64,000 bases of DNA from Amborella trichopoda (Eukaryota; Streptophyta; Magnoliopsida; Amborellales; Amborellaceae), in assembly GCF_000471905.2 (NCBI RefSeq), contig NW_006499883.1, forward strand, positions 2,034,545 through 2,098,544, read 5' to 3'. The notes beneath the pieces were generated by a model. That model was given only the letters and a program-made list of their open reading frames with translations. It was not told the origin of the DNA and searched no databases. A program made the position numbers and the translations under genes. Below are positions 56,786 through 64,000 of this stretch, piece after piece (the first letter of the stretch is position 1; every line of letters starts with the position of its first letter).

Positions 56786-59300
56786 TTTTTATATTTTTTG
56801 TGTATAATAAATATGTGCTTGCTTGTGCTCATTTTTTAAAATTTTGTAGTTTTTATTGCGAAACATGTGATAATTTTTTGATATTACCTTTTTACTAAGG
56901 TAATTATTCCTATTGTAGAATTCAAGTCGTCTTAAATGCTTTGACTTTTTCAATATCCATACAAGTCTCTCTCTCTTGTGTTAGAATTTTCTTGTTGGGC
57001 AAGAACCTGAAAGGTATGCATGTAATACTTTTGACTTCATGGTGAACAAGTCTCTCTCTCTTAGTGTTGAGTTTCCTTTCTTTGAAAACATAATAATGAA
57101 ACTAATAACACGAGGAAGTGTAAATTCCTAATTTGAACTACATTTTCTAACAGGGATTGCAGGTTGAATGTTTAAGGTTCATGTATCGTATAGACCTTGC
57201 CAATTATAAACTATTTGGCTTGTAATTTTGGAAGAATGCAAGTCTCAACAAGGCCATCCAAATAAAGATAAAAAGGTATGTAATATCCAAATTGGTTAAA
57301 AATAATTTACATTTAATCTTTATGTATTTTTCAGTCCATAAGCTCCTAATTCAACATGGGTCGTTCTATAGCCTTTTGGTTAAAAAAAGTTACTCCCACA
57401 AATGAATATAATAAGTGTGTGTGTAGCATGCTCTATCAAGATCATTGTACTTATACTCCGCCAAGCAAAAAACCTTGTATGAAATAAATGACTTTGATTA
57501 TAATATGTTACTTATCAAAAGTAACCAGGCTGGGATGCAAATGCTGAAGTGAATATTTTGAAACGATAAAATAGAACAAATTGATTGTAAACCAAAATCC
57601 ATGCATATTAACAAACAACCCTCTGACTGTTTTGAAACCTCCCGTAGCGTAAAAAACTCCAAGAAATAAAAGCAATAAAAGAATAAAAATAGAAGGAAAA
57701 AAAGAAAAAGAAAAAAACCATCAAAGAAGAAAGACAAAAAGTCAAACCTATGAGGACAAACTTAGAAATACCTCCCTGCTGCCACAACACAAATCCACAG
57801 GGATTTACATAAGTCCAAAACAAATCCAGTCAAAATAACCAGCCCCCAAACAATAACTGATAAAATGCTGCAGCACAATGTGCAAAAGCAATCCAGAAAT
57901 CTCAAGGAGCATCAAACAATACCATTTTGTGCCCCCATTATTGCATCCACTAAGAGCATCACATAGAACCTAATGGCAAACAATTTCAACAAGAACTGAG
58001 CAAATACTCATAAAAGCAAGCCTCCCAAAACAAACCGAACCATACCAAGGAGAAATTACAGAAAGTCCATTTAAAATGTCGATTGCATTGTACAAAAGAT
58101 CCTGCCACAATCTACTGCATCAATCCAAAAACAGAAATTCTTTTCCATAAACCCATTGTTTAGGGTGCTGAGTCCGGCACCATAAGTTACAAATTTGCAT
58201 ACCCTTCACCAATCAAAAGAAAGAACAAATTCTCAATGAAACATCAATTCATCAACGAATTGCATAATTGTTCGCACACGCTTGCACACACATATATATT
58301 ATATAAAGTTCATTGTATATACAAGCAATTGGCCCTAAACACACATTCACTAATACTTAGAAATAATCATCGCTTTACAAGTCCTGAAAAAACAAGCTCA
58401 ATGCTTGCTTGATTTAGTGAGCTGTACTTATATGTTGTATAGATATTTTCTACTCCAAAGTAGCATGGAAACCCCTAAAACAAGAAAAACAATGAAATCA
58501 GTTGTGAATAGGAAAAGAACAAAGTGAAAATTTTTTTAAAAATTAACATGGATAAATGAATGAGGCCATGCTATTGTTCGCTAGATCCGGAATGATTGTC
58601 AGATTAATATAGCCTAATATCAAATTTTAGGAGATACTCACTACCCAAGTGAAGCAAGCATATATTTCCTTGGCGGCGATGCCTCAGTAATACATAGTCT
58701 AGTTAAAGGGTACAATTCCTGCACTAGATCAACAAGTGTTTGTTACCTAATTGCTACAAACTCATTAACCATGCCATCCACTATGAAAAAAACTATACTC
58801 TGGTGATGATATGAACAGCCACCAAATTGATGCAATTTCATATATAAGGAATGCTATCACAAAAGAAATAAGTGATTGCAACAAAAGAAATGCAATCTGT
58901 TGAGAGAATCATCTAATACAATATTCTTCCAAATTTTAAATAGGCTTAATTCCACCAAGAAATTAAAATATAAAATAAAAAAAGATACGCTTAAATTGAT
59001 AAATAGGTTTACTGATTAGAAACCCATTGCTTAGGGTGTTGAGTATATCTCAAACACACAAGCAGGAAAATTTGAATGCAATAAAATTTCTTACAATGCA
59101 AATTCATTGCAACAAATACTTGTTTACTAATTACAATGCAAAGGACTAAAATTTCTTACCATTGCTCATCGTGTTCCACATTCTCACTTGACCCATCCGT
59201 GCATCTTATATTGACATTTAACCTAAACGAAGGAAACCCATTTCAAATATTTTTAATTAAGGAATTCATATTATCATCACAAAAAGTATGAAAGATGGAG
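56786..59300. other. MULE interior without recognisable genes
   Basis: AT-rich sequence between the GRF ORF and the transposase. Short frames have no domains. Two copies of 'cccattg(t/c)ttagggtg' occur near 58157 and 59026. Confidence 0.5.
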
Positions 59301-59307
59301 CAATAGT

Positions 59308-61614
59308 TCATTCATGCTTTAAACGTGCAACAGTTGTACAATTCCTTCTGTCATGTCCACTTCCTTTGCAAACTGCGCACTTTTGGGTAACTTCATTCTC
59401 TTTCGCTTTTACTTTCGCTTTCTCTGCCTCTATCTCAGCCCGGTGTACATATCTATCATTAGCTGGTTTCCCCTTTGTTAGTGCCTGGGAGGGGCTCACG
59501 GATGTTATGGCATGCATGTCTTCCAACCTCAGCGTGGTTGTTACTGTCGGCATTCATATTCTCAGTACGACTGCTGCAAGGGGTCTTAATAGCACTAGGT
59601 GGTAATACCACACGCCCAAACTTGTATTTATCCTTTGCAACTGTACTTGCTATCTCAGACATTATAAATGCATGAACTTCTACACTTTCTAAAGCACGCT
59701 CTGCTGGTACTCTAGTGGCTTGACAAACCTCATTAAAACGAATGGAACGGGATAGATCAGAAGTACCTTGAATTTGTTTCCCTTTCGCATCAAGTACAAC
59801 ACCTTGCATCACATTTTTCATCCACCTCTTCATTATGTAATGCGATGGGATTGCAAAAATATTTCTCACCATCAACACCCTAATCCCATGCCTACAAATG
59901 ATGTCTAGCCTCTCATATATGTGGCAGGTACAAGAAAAAGTTTGTTCGTGACTATTGAATTCTATAATGCATGCCCATGGTCCAGTTCCACGTTTTGATA
60001 CCTTGAAGGTTGTAACAATGTCATTCCCTTCAATAATTAATTGACGCATTCTGCAACTTCATAACTTTGTGTATATATCTTCGAAGTGTGAGCCTCGATG
60101 TCCCATGTGGTCCTCAAAGAAGGCGTAGATATGATGTTATTTAAGTCATTTTCTCTTCTTAAGAAGTTTTTTATTATGCAATTTTAGAGTAGTTTCCAAC
60201 AATGTGCACAAGCTTGTATTGAAAGTTAGATAATTTTTGAAGTGCTTATCATTTCTTCACTTCTCTGAGTCGATGACATACCGGTTGTGAATGAATCTGC
60301 CACATATGCATCAATCCACTGCTCTCGACATCTGTAAAATCTATTGAGCCATTCATTCTGTTGAAGATCATATTTCTCAATTAGAGATACCCATACTGAC
60401 TCAAATTCTTCCTTAGTTTCATTCATTATACAGTTCCTGAAGCGGTCTAGAAAAGATGGACTCCTTCGCAAGATATGGCACAATTTTTCTTTGACCTTTG
60501 AAAGTATGTGCCACTTACAATAATGATATCTGGTTTTATTCATAACTTGTCTCACTACAGCGGTCATTGTAGGATCCTGATCGGTGATAATGACTCCCGG
60601 TAGATGTCTTCCCATTGCCTCAAGCCAATTTTCAAATACCCCTACAAAGGACTCCACATTCTCATCAAATATGAGTGCAAACAAAAAATGTTGCGCTAAG
60701 GTGGTGATTCACTCCAAGTATGAGAGAAAAGGGCATGCAAAAGAGTTTGTCTTATATGTCGTATCAAAAGTGACCAGATCCAAGAAGTGGTTGTAGAACA
60801 CCCTTGACATGACATCTACCCATAATAGGCTGACAATATGATTTTCTTCATCAAATTTCACCTTACAGAAAAAAGATCGATTCGATCTTTTCATATCGAT
60901 TAACCATTCCATAGCATGGTTCCCATCTTCCCCTTTGAATTTTCATCTCTTATTTCCTAATTGGTTTTTGATATCTTTTTGTGAGCAACGCATATTATCA
61001 ATCCCTCCAGCCTGCTCTAAAAAGATATCATAGATATTCCAACACTTTACCAAAGCAAAGCTCATGAAGTTTATCATTGTCTTTGTCGCATCCGATATTG
61101 TTCGATGCGATCAGATGAGTCGAGCTTTCCTTGGAGATACAAGGTCGTGATTGTGATCCTTAGCGAACTTTGTGACATCACACTCATTGTTGGCATTTAT
61201 GCTTACACACATCTTCGCTGCATATCCACACCTTGACTGAGGGATTTTTTTGTAGGTAACACTTCTTTCACCCTACGGAATCCTTCCTTGGGACATATAA
61301 ATTCCCAGCAATTCTCTTTCCGTCCTTATTATTGTGAGAACTTCCCTTTCTGACACCAAACCCATGCACCAATGCAAAAGCCTAGTAAAACTCAAATGCA
61401 TTATTTTTAGAACCAAATTTCATTCCTATGTATGGTTCCTCTATTTCTGCCCCCTTGGATGACAACGCATGTTCCCTGTTTTCAGGATTTGTGAACTTAT
61501 TGGGGGGTGGGTTGCAACCCACGGATCTTGCTCCATGGGCTCTATAGTATCCCCCATGTTATCATCCTTTGACCATGTGGGGGATGCCACACTTTCTGAA
61601 ATGGTGAGGTCCAT
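59308..61614 (-). pseudogene. FAR1/FRS-type MULE transposase, disrupted
   Basis: Minus strand, from a possible ATG at 61614. FAR1 DNA-binding region about 61100-61420 (FALVHGFGVRKGSSHNNKDG; then FAKDHNHDLVSPRK). DDE/MULE core with FDTTYKTNSFACPF (60709-60912), VIITDQDPTMTAVVRQV and HYCKWHILSKVKEKL (60226-60684). SWIM finger CTCHIYERLDIICRHGIRVL in 59459-60049; C-terminal zinc knuckle CAVCKGSGHDRRNC (59308-59553). The domain order is that of plant FAR1-related proteins. Frameshifts or stops split it into at least four frames (near 60700, 60130, 59500 and in the N-terminal part), though some breaks could be introns. Probably inactive. Confidence 0.82.
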
Positions 61615-61679
61615 CTCAAGTACTAAAATTACCCATTTTATTTGTCAATTAATGACTTCAACACTTCACAACTAGAGAA

Positions 61680-62842
61680 TTAGTTGTGCCCATGAAATTG
61701 CAAAGATATGGTTAATAGCATTAGTCAATGCAAAAGTGTTGGCAAGATTAGCCTCAATCGAGGAGGTACAACATTCCTAGAAGTTAGAAGTGGTGAACCC
61801 AGACACAACTTGAGGCTTTCTTAAATCCCTTAAGCAAGTTAACATGTTCATCTGACAGAGTAAAATAAATAGGATTTCAAGAAGACGTAAAGGATAGCCA
61901 AGTAATAAGGAGGCCAATCTCGCTAGGTGCAGTCATTTAAAATTTGGCAGATTACAGGTCCACAACTATCGTGTTGCTCACTTGATACTGGATATTGAAG
62001 TTAAGAGACTTATCAAAATAACAAAAATAAACAATCTAGACATGAGGCTATAGAGAGCCTACCATAAGGCTTCCAAAGGCATGAGGTTGGAGCTTCCATT
62101 TCAGGTTCACAAAAGTGATTATCAAAGCTAGAAAACCCAATTTGAAATCTGACATACTAGAATGTTTGGGATCTTCTTTATGAAAAATAAATGGTCTCTT
62201 TTGTATACTTTTCCATATTATAATCCATATGTGAACATGGAAATCATATAGTAACAGGAGCCATCACCATCGTTCAATAAATTGGACAGTGATGGAGGGA
62301 GACTGGGTCTTAATGGCGATAACCCTTGCGATCATATTGTTGCGATGATCACATGGATCATAGTATAATTCTCTGTTTGTCCTAAAGAATTATTGACCTA
62401 AAGGATTTTGAACGACACAAATTAGGCGAATTAAGGAGATAGAGAGACAATAGGGAGAGAAAATACCTGAAATTTCAAAAAAACAAAAGAATTGAGGACC
62501 AATTTTAGAATAAGAGAGAGAGTAATCATAGTGGGCAAGACAATCGTGAGCAAGTGGAGAGAAAGGGGAAACTATTAACTATTAAGTAACTTAATAAAAG
62601 AGTGTGAAGCATGAGAGCTTAAATATTTGGGAATGAGGAGAAAGGAAACCCTTGCAGGTTAGAGAGAGAAAGTGGAAAAACAAATATCAATTATCAAAAA
62701 AATAAGAATGAAAACAATTGAATCAACACATTCATTAATAACCTATAAATATTATTCAGAAATGAGAAAATGATTTATACATGCTTTATTATTTCTCATT
62801 CATGGTAAAATACAAACCCCCCCCCCGAAAAAGAATTACATA
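61680..62842. other. MULE interior next to the right TIR, with a small MITE-like repeat
   Basis: No gene seen. About 62205-62375 has the CCAATGGA-family look ('gagccatcaccatcgttc', 'ggacagtgatggagggag', end 'ggatcatagtataattc'). Confidence 0.4.
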
Positions 62843-63793
62843 TGTTTAACACAAGGCAGAATTCATGCACAAGACTCTGTTAAAAATGGCCTTGATGCTA
62901 CCACCCCAATCAACATTGAATAGAAAAACTCAACAAAAAAAAACCAGAAAAATTGGGTACTCTTACTCTTCATAGAGAAACTCAACAAAAAAACCTAGAA
63001 AAATTGGTTACTCCTAACCTGTGAAATGTTTAATAGGTCATCTCTGAACCTTAAATGGCTAAAATAGAGAAGGAAAATGTACTTGTGGAATCGTCTTCTG
63101 TAGATAGCAAGAGGCCTGCATCTATGGAAAATGACGTGAGTGAGAGTATGTGAGGAGGAACCACTCCACCTGTGGAGTTCGTGTGAGAGAGAGAGGATGC
63201 GAGAGAGGGCGTTGCACGAATGGGCATGAGAGAGAGAGAGGATGCGAGGAGGTAGGAAAATGGCCTTCTGTAGAGAGAGAGCTTCCATGTGTTTTGAATT
63301 AGAGAGAGATTCATAACGGGGCTGTTGAAAACAGAGAGAGAGCCCTGGTTCACCAACGAAAAGAGAGAGAGAGAGAGAGCTCTGGCTTATCAGTGAAGTT
63401 AGAGAGAGCGAGAGAGAGAGAGCTTTGGTTCATTAGCGAAGATAGAGAGAGAGAGCCACGGTTCATCAGTGAGAAAATAGAGAGAGAGCCTTGGTTCATC
63501 AGCGAAGATAGAGAAAGAGAGTCATGGTTCATCAGTGACGATAGAGAGAGAACCCTGGTTCATCAGTGAAGCCCTGATTCATTAGCGAAGATAGAGAGAG
63601 AATGAAGACGTAGCCCATAAGTGTACCTTTTTTGCAGTGCCCATAGGTGTACCTTTTGGCAGTCATTCAAGGGAAAAAAAGAATTTTTTGAATGCCGTGG
63701 GATGCTTGCTCAACTATCCGTTTTACCTCTTTAAATCTACATCGTCGAGAGTACCGTAGACCTATACACGAATGGGCATACTCGTGCATTTTC
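62843..63793. repeat. MULE right terminal inverted repeat with minisatellite
   Basis: Inverse of the left TIR, from 'tttaacacaaggcagaattc' (62844) to 'actcgtgcattttc' (63793). The GA-rich units at 63290-63600 match the CT-rich units of the left TIR but differ in number and length. Confidence 0.88.
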
Positions 63794-64000
63794 CATATAA
63801 GCGCACCTCAGACCTATAACTATTCATTTTCGCTTATAGGCATTGGGAAAACTTTTTCTATTATTTACGATGAAAATCTGACAGATCTTCCGATGAAGAT
63901 CTCTCGAATGTTAACACTTTAAACTAATAAAATAGATGTAAATAAAGTAGTAGAGAAAGTAGGACAGATTGAATTCAGATTTGAGGCCAGATTTACCTGG
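63794..64000. other. Flanking sequence right of the MULE, nothing recognised
   Basis: 207 bp to the window end. The short + frame 63692-63922 runs through the TIR end and is not a gene. Confidence 0.5.

Larger units (their letters stand above)
55074..63793. mobile_element. Large MULE (8.7 kb) with roughly 1-kb TIRs
   Basis: Left end GAAAATGCTCGAGTACGCCC (55074); the right end reverse-complemented reads GAAAATGCACGAGTATGCCC (ending 63793). The TIRs run about 55074-56077 and 62843-63793. Each has a CT/GA-rich minisatellite block ('gatgaaccagggctctctct' units) at 55262-55600 or 63290-63600. Flanks of 9 bp (tatataaaa and catataagc) agree at 6 positions, so the target duplication is decayed or lies in slippery AT sequence. 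Inside are a GRF zinc-finger ORF (+) and a FAR1-type transposase (-). Confidence 0.88.

Overview
The window is nuclear DNA from a flowering plant. The evidence is three spliced plant genes, plant-type L1/RIL and RTE retrotransposons, gypsy and other LTR pieces, hAT and Mutator-like (MULE) DNA elements, many MITEs, AT-rich spacers and two assembly gaps (1551-1570 and 27698-28090). TE-bloated introns and abundant L1 debris would fit a woody or early-diverging angiosperm such as a magnoliid, but that placement is only an inference.

Genes, left to right. (1) 86-7223, + strand: the C-terminal seven exons of a cytosolic 4-alpha-glucanotransferase (DPE2, GH77), which acts in maltose use after night-time starch breakdown. 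Its last intron is about 4 kb and holds an L1 copy broken by an LTR fragment. (2) 16454-45415, + strand: a complete 11-exon gene for plastid 4-diphosphocytidyl-2-C-methyl-D-erythritol kinase (ispE/CMK) of the MEP isoprenoid pathway. Nine exons lie within 5 kb (16454-21318); the last two lie 23.8 kb downstream (45113-45415). Exon phases match across every junction and the deduced protein is 407 aa. (3) 46108-48081, - strand: a single-exon ORF for a 657-aa UBA-domain protein, convergent with ispE, with a predicted 4.66-kb intron in its 5' UTR and a TATA-box promoter near 52.9 kb.

Mobile DNA. Intergenic 7.5-16.2 kb holds a 1,162-bp MULE-like element (9025-10186, 10-bp direct flanks) carrying sequence that does not look TE-derived, an L1 on the minus strand (13.2-15.5 kb), and several copies of one MITE family, two of them in inverted orientation just upstream of ispE. 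The giant ispE intron (21319-45112) is a nest of TEs: two RTE copies, one split by a 1,329-bp hAT element with a perfect 8-bp target duplication; several L1 fragments; a deleted gypsy element with its 3' LTR; a tandem repeat containing the large gap; a hairpin repeat; and two inverted copies of a 2.4-3.1-kb LTR-like repeat around a head-to-head L1 pair. The right end (55074-63793) is one 8.7-kb MULE with roughly 1-kb terminal inverted repeats, a GRF zinc-finger ORF on + and a decayed FAR1/FRS-type transposase on -.

The genes do not form a functional unit: DPE2 acts on cytosolic maltose, ispE in plastid isoprenoid synthesis, and the role of the UBA protein is unknown. I found no convincing tRNA, rRNA or CRISPR array.
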